The notes under the pieces: generated by a model | Told to the model about the DNA's origin: nothing | What the model saw: the letters and a program-made list of their open reading frames with translations, nothing else | Database searches by the model: none | Program-made: the position numbers and the translations under genes | Shown here: in pieces, positions 8,535-16,714 of the stretch | How positions within the stretch are numbered: the first letter of the stretch is position 1 | How the letters are laid out: every line of letters begins with the position of its first letter | DNA from: Glutamicibacter sp. JC586 | Lineage (GTDB): Bacteria > Actinomycetota > Actinomycetes > Actinomycetales > Micrococcaceae | Length of the DNA stretch: 64,000 nucleotides | Assembly: GCF_009805585.1 (NCBI RefSeq) | Contig: NZ_VHIN01000017.1 | Coordinates: 124,001-188,000 of the forward strand | Direction: 5' to 3'

Positions 8535-8726
8535 TTAGGTTAAAGCGTTAACCAGAAGTAGGGATACGCCTAGAATTCCCACTACGATTGCGACCCCTAT
8601 GCGCACACGGAAATTTCGCATGTCATGATCTTCTTGTGGTGATGCGCGAAGACTTTGACTAGCTGTGAAAGCCAATATACTAAATGTTGCCATACAGATT
8701 ATTGCTAGAGCTGAAACAAGAGACAT
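8535..8726 (-). CDS. Small two-helix membrane protein of the bacteriocin-like operon
   Basis: A 63-residue protein with two hydrophobic segments (about residues 3-22 and 43-62) joined by a charged loop, SPQEDHDMRNFRVR. Its ATG directly follows the TAG of the preceding gene (TAGATG), so translation is almost certainly coupled. I do not recognise a family. Position as third gene after a secreted hydrophobic peptide suggests an immunity or export role, which is inference only. Existence as a gene is supported by the tight spacing and coherent two-helix pattern. Confidence 0.65.
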   Translation of the reverse strand: MSLVSALAIICMATFSILAFTASQSLRASPQEDHDMRNFRVRIGVAIVVGILGVSLLLVNALT

Positions 8727-8960
8727 CTACGCTACCTCCAACACTTTTTCGCCGAAGCCTATAGTTTTGGACAGTGCAACTTCGTTCATTGAGGTCAGGT
8801 GGGCTGCATAGAATCCGAATGCGCCAGGCACAAGCATGTTTGCTAGACTCAGCAACTGGCATTCGAGTGTTTCGGGGATACCAAAAATTCCCCAAAGAAT
8901 AAGCATTCCTGCAGAGCCTACCGTTGCCCCGGATAGTGTGAATCTGACGTAGGTCGTCAT
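8727..8960 (-). CDS. Small membrane protein of the bacteriocin-like operon
   Basis: A 77-residue protein with hydrophobic stretches at about residues 8-27 (LSGATVGSAGMLILWGIFGI) and 38-54 (LANMLVPGAFGFYAAHL), and a polar C-terminal tail. Its ATG is preceded by AGGAGT, which overlaps the stop region of the secreted precursor gene; the intergenic distance is 8 bases. No family is recognised. As a membrane protein produced together with a secreted, very hydrophobic peptide it is a candidate immunity protein (inference). Confidence 0.7.
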   Translation of the reverse strand: MTTYVRFTLSGATVGSAGMLILWGIFGIPETLECQLLSLANMLVPGAFGFYAAHLTSMNEVALSKTIGFGEKVLEVA

Positions 8961-8968
8961 CTCAACTC

Positions 8969-9466
8969 CTAACAGAACTTAGAATCGAAGTAAGTTTGAA
9001 GAGCAGAATACGATCCCGCTAGAGCAGCGAGTGCGCCGAGCTGCGAAGCACTAAAAGAGGCCCCTGCAATTAATATGGTTCCCCCACTGGCCATCGTCGC
9101 GGCAGCCGCTAGTGCTGCTAGGCCAACAGCACCGATTCCCGAAATGATTGCAGCCCAAGTATTCGCGCACATTGAAGCAGCCGGCTTTGCAATCGTCGAC
9201 TTTTCTGCAACTTGGAAGTTTTTTCCGTTCTTAGTGATGTTGAATTCATGCCCATCTGGTGACATATAGACGTATGTCTGCCCATCACCCAAATTAGCGA
9301 GATCTTGAGTTAAATCGTCAACATCTTTCAGTTCGGAGGCTGATGAAAAAGTCGAAACCGACACAGGGGGAACTACGGGCTGAGCAGCAGTTGCTGAGAA
9401 GCTAACGGTCGACACGAAAGCAACAGCCACAACTACCGCTAATGAACGTTTCAAAAAGTTGTTCAT
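8969..9466 (-). CDS. Secreted precursor with a hydrophobic, two-cysteine C-terminal peptide (bacteriocin-like)
   Basis: A 165-residue precursor in three parts. Residues 1-28 form a Sec signal peptide (KRSLAVVVAVAFVSTV, cleavage near ATA-A). Residues ~29-98 are a polar propeptide-like region. Residues 100-165 are a 66-residue segment running from Cys100 to Cys165, rich in Gly, Ala and Ser and with no charged residue until Asp161 and Lys163. A secreted precursor ending in a hydrophobic peptide bounded by cysteines recalls closticin 574 and halocin-type bacteriocins, as I remember them; this is resemblance of layout, not proven homology. ATG at 9466 is chosen over the preceding TTG because AAGGA lies 9 bases upstream. 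It is the first gene of a three-gene operon. Alternatives are a pore-forming toxin or a secreted surface peptide. Confidence 0.75.
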   Translation of the reverse strand: MNNFLKRSLAVVVAVAFVSTVSFSATAAQPVVPPVSVSTFSSASELKDVDDLTQDLANLGDGQTYVYMSPDGHEFNITKNGKNFQVAEKSTIAKPAASMCANTWAAIISGIGAVGLAALAAAATMASGGTILIAGASFSASQLGALAALAGSYSALQTYFDSKFC

Positions 9467-9540
9467 CAATAAGCGTCCTTACAACATAATATTTAGGTTA
9501 ACCATCGTTAACGAACCTACAGCCCATAGCGAATTATGTA
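9467..9540 (-). promoter_or_regulatory. Promoter region of the bacteriocin-like operon
   Basis: On the minus strand, GTTAAC-GATG-GTTAAC (two identical palindromic hexamers) lies upstream of an AT-rich segment containing TATTAT, a possible -10, followed by AAGGACG and the start codon. The repeated GTTAAC may be an operator or simply AT-rich promoter DNA. Confidence 0.4.
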
Positions 9541-9679
9541 CATCATACTTTTGTAGGATCCTAGACGGACTGGCTCGTGCACCTTGTGTGTCGCTTAGTG
9601 CACCGCCTGCGCTGAGATGCCTTGAGCTTCGCCAATCGTGCGAATTCAGCGACTTTGTCCACGTAGATCGTGGATCATG

Positions 9680-9870
9680 TCATGACAGTCCTGACGATCT
9701 TGCAAAGAAAATTGCCAACTCTTTCATGATGCCATTGGCTTCTTCAAGGTCATTGTCCTTAGCTTGCGTGCTTTATTTTAGGCGAGTTCTTCACCACGCG
9801 GTCCGGAACGTTCACCCGCATCAGCTTGGGTTTAGCGGTCCTGCCGGCGCAGGGTTTCTTTGCAGACGTT
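9680..9870 (-). mobile_element. Decayed IS3-family transposase OrfA fragment
   Basis: On the minus strand, VCKETLRRQDR, stop, TQADAGERSGPRGEELA, stop, then after a frameshift DNDLEEANGIMKELAIFFAR can be read. This matches the C-terminal half of IS3-type OrfA (ETLRxWVRQ-xDAGxRxG-EEx-LxRxNxIL-ASAFFA) in the right order. Two stops and one frameshift make it a relic. No intact OrfB or terminal repeats are visible next to it. The match is from memory of the family consensus. Confidence 0.75.
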
Positions 9871-10101
9871 CAGTTTTATTGGCAGGACCGCGCACGCGGG
9901 TGGATCGACTTTTTCGGGCTAGGCGCTCTAAGACATAGTTCCCTGCTCGGGCGTCGACTACTGGGATACAGCTTGGGAATGCTATCCATTCTTTCAACAA
10001 GAAACGGCACAAAACCCGGCATGATTCGCACACTCCGAATCCATCTGAGCAAATTTCCCGCGCCAGTTTCATACCGTATTTCAAAGTTTCGAAGACCCCC
10101 A
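9871..10101. other. Non-coding right part of the island
   Basis: No convincing gene was found. An 11-bp perfect inverted repeat (GCGGTCCTGCC at 9835-9845 and its complement at 9881-9891) straddles the left edge. The sequence may be further IS debris, too decayed to assign. The neighbouring stretch 9541-9679 is likewise without a supported gene. Confidence 0.5.
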
Positions 10102-10125
10102 CTAAAGATCATGCCTGCGGCACTG
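10102..10125 (+). repeat. Right 24-bp direct repeat bordering the accessory island
   Basis: Partner of 7810-7833 with one mismatch. Here the repeat is still joined to its inverted arm and forms the terminator at 10104-10156. Confidence 0.8.
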
Positions 10126-10156
10126 GATTTTCCAGCGCCGCAGGCATGAGCTTTTT
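10104..10156. terminator. Terminator hairpin at the phoD end
   Basis: The arms TCATGCCTGCGGCACTGG and CCAGCGCCGCAGGCATGA form a long stem with flanking A and T runs (AAAGA...GCTTTTT), so it can work in both directions. It ends phoD transcription on the minus strand and was probably shared with lysC before the island arrived. Confidence 0.85.
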
Positions 10157-10170
10157 CTTCCGGCTTCCGG

Positions 10171-11781
10171 CTATTTCACCGGCTCCAAAGTCTTGGAGTA
10201 GACCGTCTCGCCCAGCCCATTGCGCAGGCTGACGGTGAACATATCCTGTTCATCCAGATCAACATGTCCGAAGAACTGGCTCTTGCCATCACGCGGCGAC
10301 TGGTTGGAGACCGTACCGGCCAAAGCGAACTCCACCTTGGGTCCGAAGGTCCCATCCATCTGGTTTGGACCAAAGGATCCGGCATTGACCGGGCCTGCCA
10401 CGAATTCCCAGAACTCGTTGAAGTCGCTGAAAGCGGCTCGTTCCGGTGAGTAGTGGTGGGCGGCGCAGTAGTGCACATCAGCGGTCAAGAAAACGACGTT
10501 CTTGATTCCCTTGTCCTTAATGGCTTTGAGCAGTCGCGCCAGTTCCAATTCGCGGCCAAGTGGTGCACCGTGATCGGCATTGGCGATGGATTCCTGCGCC
10601 TTGCCATCGGGCACGATAATGCCCAAAGGCAGATCGTTCAGAATCACTTTCCAGGTGGCCTTGGATTTGGACAGCTCGTCAACCAACCAGTTCAGTTGCT
10701 CTTCGCCGAGGATCGCAGTTTCCTTGCTTTCCTTGCCATCGGTGTTTTCCGACTTGAATGTACGCATATCCAACGCAAAAAGATCCAAGGCTGGACCGCG
10801 GGAGATCTTGCGGTAGATTCGAGCCGCCTCGAACCCGGTACCACCACTCATGGCCCGAGGGTTAGCAATCGGTTGGTATTCCTGCCAGGCCTGGCGCCCA
10901 CGAGCTGCGAGGGTATTGATGTCACGTACGGTGTAGCGCTCATCGGTGATGGCCTCACCCGGCCACCAGTTGTTGTGGGTTTCATGGTCGTCCCATTGGG
11001 CAATGACTGGAACTTCGGCGTACATCGCTCGAACATTCGCGTCCATCATGTTGTAGCGATGGCGACCACGGTACTCGTCCAGGGTTTCGGCGACCTTGGA
11101 GACTTCCTCGGTCACCAGGTTGCGCCAGATCTGGCCGTCCGCTTCCTCAACCTCGGCAAGGATCGGACCGTCGGCGTAGATCGTGTCGCCGCTGTGAACA
11201 AAGAAGTCGGGCTTGGTGGCGTGCATCGCGACGTAGGCGCGCATGCCACCGATCTCCTCATTAATGCCCCAGCCCTGGCCGGCGGTATCCCCAGACCACA
11301 CGAAGCTTTGGGCGCGGGATGCGTCATGGTTGCGACGGCCGGTTTCTGCAGGCGCCGTGGCGAAGGAGCCAGTAGTGGTTTCGCCGATAGTTCCGTTCTC
11401 ATCTTCAAAGCCAATGCTGACCGAGAAACGAGTACCAGCCGGCAGCTGAGCGGCATTAATCTTTGCGGTGAAGTCCGTCGCCTCCGAGGCATGAGCCCCG
11501 CGCAGGGTGCGGACGAAGGATCCTCGCCCGCGAATAATCTGACCGGCTTCATCCACGGCACGCAACTGGGCACGCAAACGTCCTTCACCAGAACTGCGGG
11601 CCCAGAGCACCGCGCTATTGGTGGATACATCTCCCATGGAGAATCCGCTGGTCAGTCCCAAGCGGGAGCGGACCAGGCGTGGGCTGCCGGAGGCCAACGC
11701 GGCACCGGTAGGGCCGACAAGGCCGAGCGCTCCGGCACTCAAGGCTCCGGTGAGCAGGTTTCGACGCGAAATATTAGTCAT
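10171..11781 (-). CDS. phoD: Alkaline phosphatase D, Tat-exported
   Basis: A secreted PhoD-type phosphodiesterase/phosphomonoesterase, 536 residues, releasing phosphate from organic esters outside the cell. A twin-arginine signal (ISRRNLLTGALSAGALGLVG) opens the protein. A PhoD N-terminal fibronectin-like domain follows (GDVSTNSAVLWARSSGEGRL). The metallophosphatase domain carries HSGDTIYADGP, QWDDHETHNNWWPGE and FLTADVHYCAAHHY, which supply the metal ligands. The start ATG at 11781 is chosen because it places the Tat motif at the N-terminus; upstream in-frame codons give an implausible leader. No Pho box was identified. It stands alone and convergent with lysC across the island. Confidence 0.92.
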   Translation of the reverse strand: MTNISRRNLLTGALSAGALGLVGPTGAALASGSPRLVRSRLGLTSGFSMGDVSTNSAVLWARSSGEGRLRAQLRAVDEAGQIIRGRGSFVRTLRGAHASEATDFTAKINAAQLPAGTRFSVSIGFEDENGTIGETTTGSFATAPAETGRRNHDASRAQSFVWSGDTAGQGWGINEEIGGMRAYVAMHATKPDFFVHSGDTIYADGPILAEVEEADGQIWRNLVTEEVSKVAETLDEYRGRHRYNMMDANVRAMYAEVPVIAQWDDHETHNNWWPGEAITDERYTVRDINTLAARGRQAWQEYQPIANPRAMSGGTGFEAARIYRKISRGPALDLFALDMRTFKSENTDGKESKETAILGEEQLNWLVDELSKSKATWKVILNDLPLGIIVPDGKAQESIANADHGAPLGRELELARLLKAIKDKGIKNVVFLTADVHYCAAHHYSPERAAFSDFNEFWEFVAGPVNAGSFGPNQMDGTFGPKVEFALAGTVSNQSPRDGKSQFFGHVDLDEQDMFTVSLRNGLGETVYSKTLEPVK

Positions 11782-11896
11782 GTCTTCCACTGTGGTGCCC
11801 GTGCTTAGCCAGCTTATGGCACCGAGATGAACATGAAGAAAAACCTCGCGGACTCGGTTGCCCAGCATCCCGTCTAGCTGCTGGCATACTGGTTCA

Positions 11897-12652
11897 ATGA
11901 GCGATGAACGAGTCAACTCCGGCCCGCCTCCCGCCGACTTCCCGATCCCGGAAGCGGTGCGCTTAGCGGCCGGCACCGAAGCCATCGAGGGCGTGTGGCT
12001 CAACGCCCTGGGCGGGGCGACGTTCCGCATCGGACAAGGAGCCGATACCCGCTACGCCAAATGGTCGCCGGGCCCGATAATCCACCCGGAGATCGATCTT
12101 CGATCCGAGGCCCAACGCCTGCGGTGGGCCGGAAGCTACATACTCGTCCCCGAGGTGTTGTCCTTCCAGGAGTACTCCGAAGGCCAGTTGCTGCTCACCG
12201 CGGCATTGCCGGGATCCAGCGCTGTGAGCGATCGGAGCAAGAACGACCCGGAGCGTTCAGCTTATGCCGTCGGCCAGGGACTGAGGCAGCTGCATGATTC
12301 GCTGCCGGCAGGGTCGTGCCCGTTCAGCTGGGACCTCTCCTCCCGCATCGCTTCCCTTCCCAACGGCCAGCAATCCGCATTGCTCGCCGATGCCCCGCCG
12401 ATAGATGCTGTGGTGTGCCACGGCGATGCTTGCCTGCCCAATACGCAACTGGATGCGAACGGCGACTTCTTCGCCCACGTTGACCTGGGCAAGTTGGGGG
12501 TCGCGGACCGGTGGGCTGATCTTGCCATCGCCGCCTGGAGCACCGAATGGAACTATGGTCCCGGCTATGAGCAATGCGTATATGCCGGTTACGGAATGGA
12601 TCCTGACGAGGAAAAGATCGCCTTCTACCGGCGCATCTGGGATGCCACCTGA
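11897..12652 (+). CDS. Aminoglycoside phosphotransferase (APH(3')-like kinase)
   Basis: A 251-residue small-molecule kinase of the protein-kinase-like APH fold. Visible: a probable ATP-binding lysine in YAKW (K55), the catalytic loop HGDACLPN (H175, D177, N182), and the metal-binding HVDLG (D196), followed by the ADLAIAAWSTEWNYG segment typical of APH(3') enzymes. The start at ATG 11897 gives the usual length, but no strong ribosome-binding site is evident. Chromosomal copies in soil actinobacteria may be intrinsic and need not confer resistance. No mobile element adjoins it. The substrate is unproven. Confidence 0.8.
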   Translation: MSDERVNSGPPPADFPIPEAVRLAAGTEAIEGVWLNALGGATFRIGQGADTRYAKWSPGPIIHPEIDLRSEAQRLRWAGSYILVPEVLSFQEYSEGQLLLTAALPGSSAVSDRSKNDPERSAYAVGQGLRQLHDSLPAGSCPFSWDLSSRIASLPNGQQSALLADAPPIDAVVCHGDACLPNTQLDANGDFFAHVDLGKLGVADRWADLAIAAWSTEWNYGPGYEQCVYAGYGMDPDEEKIAFYRRIWDAT

Positions 12653-12661
12653 CAGGGGTTT

Positions 12662-13333
12662 CTAGCGTGCCACGTAGCGGTGCTCCGGGCGTCCCCGGGT
12701 GCCATAGCCCAACTGGAGTTCCAAGGAATCGTTGGCCACCAGCGCCGCCAGATAGCGCTGTGCCGTTGCCCGGGCGACACCCACGGCTTCTGCCACCTCG
12801 GCCACGCTCATCGGCTCCGAGGCTTCCTTCACGCAGCTGAGCACTGCCTGCTCGGTAGGAGCGGCACCAACCGCCGGGGCGGCTTCCTCGCCACCTTGCA
12901 GAGCCCGGAAGAGCCGGTCGACTCCCTGCTGGTTGAACTCCGTCACCCCGGTCAGCTGCCGCCGATACCGGGCCCAGCCCTTGAGCTTGGCACTGAGCGT
13001 TTTGGCGTCAAAAGGCTTGATGATAAATGCCAGCGCCCCATGGCGGATGGCATTGGCGATATTCTTCGGCTCGGTGGCCGCCGAGATCATAATGGCGTCC
13101 ACATCCAATTCACGCAGCAGCTCAATGCCGCTGACATGCGGCAAATACAGGTCCAGGAGCAGCAGGTCGGGCTTGAGCGTGCTCACGAGCTTGGGCACCA
13201 TGCGAGGATCCTGGACTGGTTCCAAAGCCTGGAACCCCGGGATGGAATTGACCATCTCTGCGTGGAGGGCGCCAACACGAAAGTCATCGTCGACGATCAT
13301 GACCTGGTAGTTTCCGGTAGCGGTCTCGCTCAC
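12662..13333 (-). CDS. Response regulator, CitB/DcuR family
   Basis: The output half of the two-component system encoded with the overlapping kinase gene. The receiver domain has the acidic pocket VDDD (15-17), phospho-acceptor D61 in LLLDLYLP, and K106 in IIKPF. The C-terminal part (about 150-223) is a winged helix-turn-helix with VAEAVGVARATAQRYLAAL. GTG at 13333 overlaps the kinase TGA by four bases, so the two are translationally coupled. The likely target is the citM-type gene divergent from the kinase. Length 223 fits the CitB/DcuR class. Confidence 0.9.
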   Translation of the reverse strand: MSETATGNYQVMIVDDDFRVGALHAEMVNSIPGFQALEPVQDPRMVPKLVSTLKPDLLLLDLYLPHVSGIELLRELDVDAIMISAATEPKNIANAIRHGALAFIIKPFDAKTLSAKLKGWARYRRQLTGVTEFNQQGVDRLFRALQGGEEAAPAVGAAPTEQAVLSCVKEASEPMSVAEVAEAVGVARATAQRYLAALVANDSLELQLGYGTRGRPEHRYVAR

Positions 13334-15024
13334 GGCTTTGCTCCTTCGATCTCGTTGTTCTCGGGTGCGGTTGGTTCAACCAGCACCGCTGGCAGCCGGG
13401 CGGCAAAAACTGCGCCATCGCCGCCGCTGCCCGGATCAGCAATCCAGACATCTCCGCTGCGTGCCTGCGCCAGCCGCTTGATCAGCGGCAATCCCACTCC
13501 CCGGCCGTGTTCATTGCCCAGATGGGAACCAGTACTGACATCACGCGCGAAAATATCTTCGCTGGTGGTGATGCCCGGGCCGGAATCCGCCACCGCAAGG
13601 TGCAAAGTGGTCGCTTCGGAGAGCAAGTCTATTTCCACCCAGGGTTTGCCTTCGCCCCTCAGGGCGGCGGTGAAGGCGTTATCCAGAAGATTGCCCAGCA
13701 CCGCGGTGGCGTCTTGGGCGTCGTGTGCGGAGGCAATCTGACCGAACAGCATCGACTGGCTCGACACTCGAAGCTCAATGCCCTGTTCATGAGCACGCAC
13801 GGCCTTAGCTGAGATGAACGCCGAAAGATAAGCATCCTGGATAGCTTCCAGCCCAGGCACCTGCGCAATCTTCGGCCCGGTCTCCATGACCTCACGCAAA
13901 TAGGCTTCAGCCTGCTCGATCTTGCCCAGATCAATCAACCCAAGTACCGCGTGCATGCGGTTAGCAAATTCGTGGCGTTGGGCGCGCAGGGCATCAGCCA
14001 TGTCCTGCACCGCATCCAATTTGGTGCCCAAAGCTTCAATGGTCGTGACGTCGTTGAGTAGAACGACCTGCCCTAAATACATCCCGTCACGGTTCACTTC
14101 ATTCACTCGAGCAATCAAAGAATTGCCATTGGCTTCCAGACGCACAGGAGCGGGATCTCGTTCCTTGATGGCCTTAACCAGCCGCGAGTCCAGCCCCGCC
14201 GACTCGAAGTGACGGCCCACCACATCTTGTATTTCGGTGCGATGCGGCAGACCTAAGAGCTGGCGGGCGGCCTTATTGCGCACGGTAATCCGTCGATCCG
14301 GACCAATACCCATCACACCTTCGGTGACACCGTAGAGCACTGCCTGCTGATCTCGCACCAACTGCGCAATTTCCGTGGGCTCTAATCCCAAGGTTTGGCG
14401 CTTGAGCCTACGCACGGTGATCTGCCCGGCAACCACTGCCAATCCCCCGGCCAACAAGGCCAGCAGCACGATCCAGCTAAAAGATTCTAAGAGGGCGCCG
14501 GTCAGCGACTGGGTGGGCACACCCACGGAAACTTCCCCGATCACTTGGCCGGTGGCATTTCGAACCGGGACCTTGGCACGTACCGATTCACCCAGGGTTC
14601 CGTGTTCCCTGGATACTGCTTCGATACCGTCCAATCCCACCGGGTCGGTGGACACCATCTTACCGATTTCCTCCGGATTCGGATGGCTCAAGCGCAGTCC
14701 ACGATCCTCGGTAATGACCACAAAAGATGCTTGCTTCTGTGCCACTACGGCGTTGGCCAGCTTTTGCAGCCTCCCCTTGGCCAGCTCGTTTTCATCGAGG
14801 TTCTCGATAGCCGCATACCGAGTGACATCCTCAACAACCTCCGGGAGCACCGCAATAGACCTAGCAATAGTCAACGAGGTGTCTTCGGCCCGCGAATACA
14901 CGCGGTCATAACTGGCATAAAGCGTTCCCGCGGTGACCAGGACGATGAGAACGCCAACGACGAGGAACTGCAAACGCATGATGCGCGATGCGAAGTGCCT
15001 CGAGCGCGGGCCAGAACGGAACAT
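13330..15024 (-). CDS. Sensor histidine kinase, CitA/DcuS family
   Basis: A 564-residue membrane kinase expected to sense citrate or a C4-dicarboxylate outside the cell. Order: first membrane helix (about 17-38), extracellular PAS-like domain (40-180), second helix (SFSWIVLLALLAGGLAVVAG), cytoplasmic PAS domain (about 225-320), a dimerisation helix with the phospho-accepting histidine in QRHEFANRMHAVLGL, and the ATPase domain with GNLLDNAF, DSGPGI and GRGVGLPLIKRL. The RHEFANxxH box is diagnostic for this kinase family. It is divergent from the citrate transporter with a 186-base shared promoter region, and followed by the overlapping regulator gene. Confidence 0.92.
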   Translation of the reverse strand: MFRSGPRSRHFASRIMRLQFLVVGVLIVLVTAGTLYASYDRVYSRAEDTSLTIARSIAVLPEVVEDVTRYAAIENLDENELAKGRLQKLANAVVAQKQASFVVITEDRGLRLSHPNPEEIGKMVSTDPVGLDGIEAVSREHGTLGESVRAKVPVRNATGQVIGEVSVGVPTQSLTGALLESFSWIVLLALLAGGLAVVAGQITVRRLKRQTLGLEPTEIAQLVRDQQAVLYGVTEGVMGIGPDRRITVRNKAARQLLGLPHRTEIQDVVGRHFESAGLDSRLVKAIKERDPAPVRLEANGNSLIARVNEVNRDGMYLGQVVLLNDVTTIEALGTKLDAVQDMADALRAQRHEFANRMHAVLGLIDLGKIEQAEAYLREVMETGPKIAQVPGLEAIQDAYLSAFISAKAVRAHEQGIELRVSSQSMLFGQIASAHDAQDATAVLGNLLDNAFTAALRGEGKPWVEIDLLSEATTLHLAVADSGPGITTSEDIFARDVSTGSHLGNEHGRGVGLPLIKRLAQARSGDVWIADPGSGGDGAVFAARLPAVLVEPTAPENNEIEGAKP

Positions 15025-15210
15025 GCCACCCAGCTTAGACGCACTGCAAGCTCAACGCGATTTTAATGAGCAAAAAGATGGTTATGAACAGAAGCGTTCA
15101 ATAAACAGCACAAGGCGCGCAACGTGAGCCAAGCCACGTACCTTGAATGGGTGCCCTGAAGACTTTGGGTGCCACAACGACGTACACTCACCGAAATGGA
15201 GGTCGGGGCA

Positions 15211-16635
15211 ATGCTAGTTGCACTCGGATTCCTCATGGTCGCTACCTTTATGGCGCTGATCATGACCAAACGCATGACGCCACTTCTGGCATTGATTCTC
15301 GTCCCCACCATCTTCGGCCTATTCACCGGCGCTGGTTTCGGTCTGGGCGACATGATCATGGACTCCATCAAGGACATGTCCGGCACCGCAGCACTGCTGA
15401 TGTTTGCCATCATGTACTTCGGCATCATGATCGATGTTGGACTCTTCGACCGCCTGGTCGCTGGCATTCAAAAGCTGGTTGGCAATGACCCAGCCAAGGT
15501 TGTTCTGGGCACCGCCCTACTCACCTCCGTCATTTCACTGGATGGCGATGGCTCCACGACCTTCATCGTGGTCACCGCAGCCTTACTGCCGATCTACCAG
15601 CGTCTGGGTCTGAGCCCCGTGGTGCTGACCTGTGTGGCCGGTTTGACCAACGGTACGCTGAACATCGTTCCTTGGGGCGGCCCAACCGCTCGAGCGGCTG
15701 CCGCTCTGAAGGTTGAAGCAGCGGACGTCTTCGTCCCAATGCTCCCTTCTTTGGGTGTCGCACTGGTAGTTATTGCCCTGTTCGCATGGCAGATGGGCGT
15801 GGCCGAACGTCGCCGCCTACAGCGTGAACGCCCTGAACTGTGGGGCACCGAATTCGGTGGCGGCAACATCACCTCCCCATCGGGCAGCTCTTCACCAGAA
15901 GGCACCTCCCCTGCTGGTGGCCACCTCGCCGTACTTGAAGCTGTAGGTCGCAAGGGCGACGGCACAGAAGCTGCCACCATGAACGGCACCGTACTAGACC
16001 CGAACCGCGACACCCTGCGCCCGAAGACTTTCTACTTCAACTTGGTGCTCACGGTAGCCATCATGGTGCTGCTGGTAGTTGACGTACTGCCACTGTCCTA
16101 CCTGTTCATGGTGGGTACAGCGATCGCTCTGGTCGTGAACTTCCCTAAGGTTTCCGACCAGGTGAAAATGATCGCCGGACATTCCAGTGAAATCATCGCT
16201 GTGGTCTCCATGGTGCTCGGTGCTGCAGTACTGACCGGTGTGCTCTCGGGCACCGGCATGGTTGATGCCATGAGCCAGTGGTTGGTCGACATCATCCCTG
16301 ACTCCATGGGCCCATACATGGCAGTGATCACCGGCTTGATCTCCATCCCGGCCACCTTCTTGATGAGCAACGACGCCTTCTACTTCGGCATCCTGCCAGT
16401 GCTCACCGAAGCTGGTGCACACTTCGGAGTTCCAGCAGTTGATATGGCTCGCGCTTCGATCACTGGCCAGCCAGTACACATGCAGTCCCCACTGGTTCCA
16501 GCAATCTTGCTGCTGGTCTCGCTGGCCCGCGTGGACCTGGGTGATCACCACAAGAAGGTTCTGTGGCGTGCCTTGGTGGTATCACTGGTCATGCTCGCAA
16601 CTGGCGTAGTGTTCGGAGCTATCTCCATGGGCTAA
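15211..16635 (+). CDS. Citrate transporter, CitMHS family
   Basis: An inner-membrane secondary transporter of about twelve helices, 474 residues, taking up citrate (often as a metal complex) with protons. Conserved features include ITSVISLDGDGSTTFIV-like sequence (here LLTSVISLDGDGSTTFIVVT), GLTNGTLNIVPWGGPTARAA, and in the second half FLMSNDAFYFGILPVL and GQPVHMQSPLVPA. The ATG at 15211 is chosen because GGAGG lies 8 bases upstream. A long hydrophilic loop near the middle (about residues 210-275) separates the two halves. The divergent CitA/CitB-type system very probably induces it in response to citrate. Confidence 0.92.
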   Translation: MLVALGFLMVATFMALIMTKRMTPLLALILVPTIFGLFTGAGFGLGDMIMDSIKDMSGTAALLMFAIMYFGIMIDVGLFDRLVAGIQKLVGNDPAKVVLGTALLTSVISLDGDGSTTFIVVTAALLPIYQRLGLSPVVLTCVAGLTNGTLNIVPWGGPTARAAAALKVEAADVFVPMLPSLGVALVVIALFAWQMGVAERRRLQRERPELWGTEFGGGNITSPSGSSSPEGTSPAGGHLAVLEAVGRKGDGTEAATMNGTVLDPNRDTLRPKTFYFNLVLTVAIMVLLVVDVLPLSYLFMVGTAIALVVNFPKVSDQVKMIAGHSSEIIAVVSMVLGAAVLTGVLSGTGMVDAMSQWLVDIIPDSMGPYMAVITGLISIPATFLMSNDAFYFGILPVLTEAGAHFGVPAVDMARASITGQPVHMQSPLVPAILLLVSLARVDLGDHHKKVLWRALVVSLVMLATGVVFGAISMG

Positions 16636-16669
16636 AGCCCGCAAAACATTTTTAGTGCAGGTACGTTGA

Positions 16670-16707
16670 TGCCCCGTGACTCTCAAATCCTTGAGAGTCA
16701 CGGGGCA
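16670..16707. terminator. Bidirectional terminator between the citrate transporter and DinB-like genes
   Basis: The 17-base arms TGCCCCGTGACTCTCAA and its complement are separated by ATCC. It serves the two convergent genes. Confidence 0.8.
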
Positions 16708-16714
16708 TTGCACT

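Noticed and set aside
9459-9938. 159-codon plus-strand open frame across the right half of the island
   Set aside because: It runs antisense over the IS3 OrfA relic and the bacteriocin promoter and has no protein-like pattern.
10453-11808. 451-codon open frame antisense to phoD
   Set aside because: It is a complementary-strand shadow of a well-supported phoD gene.
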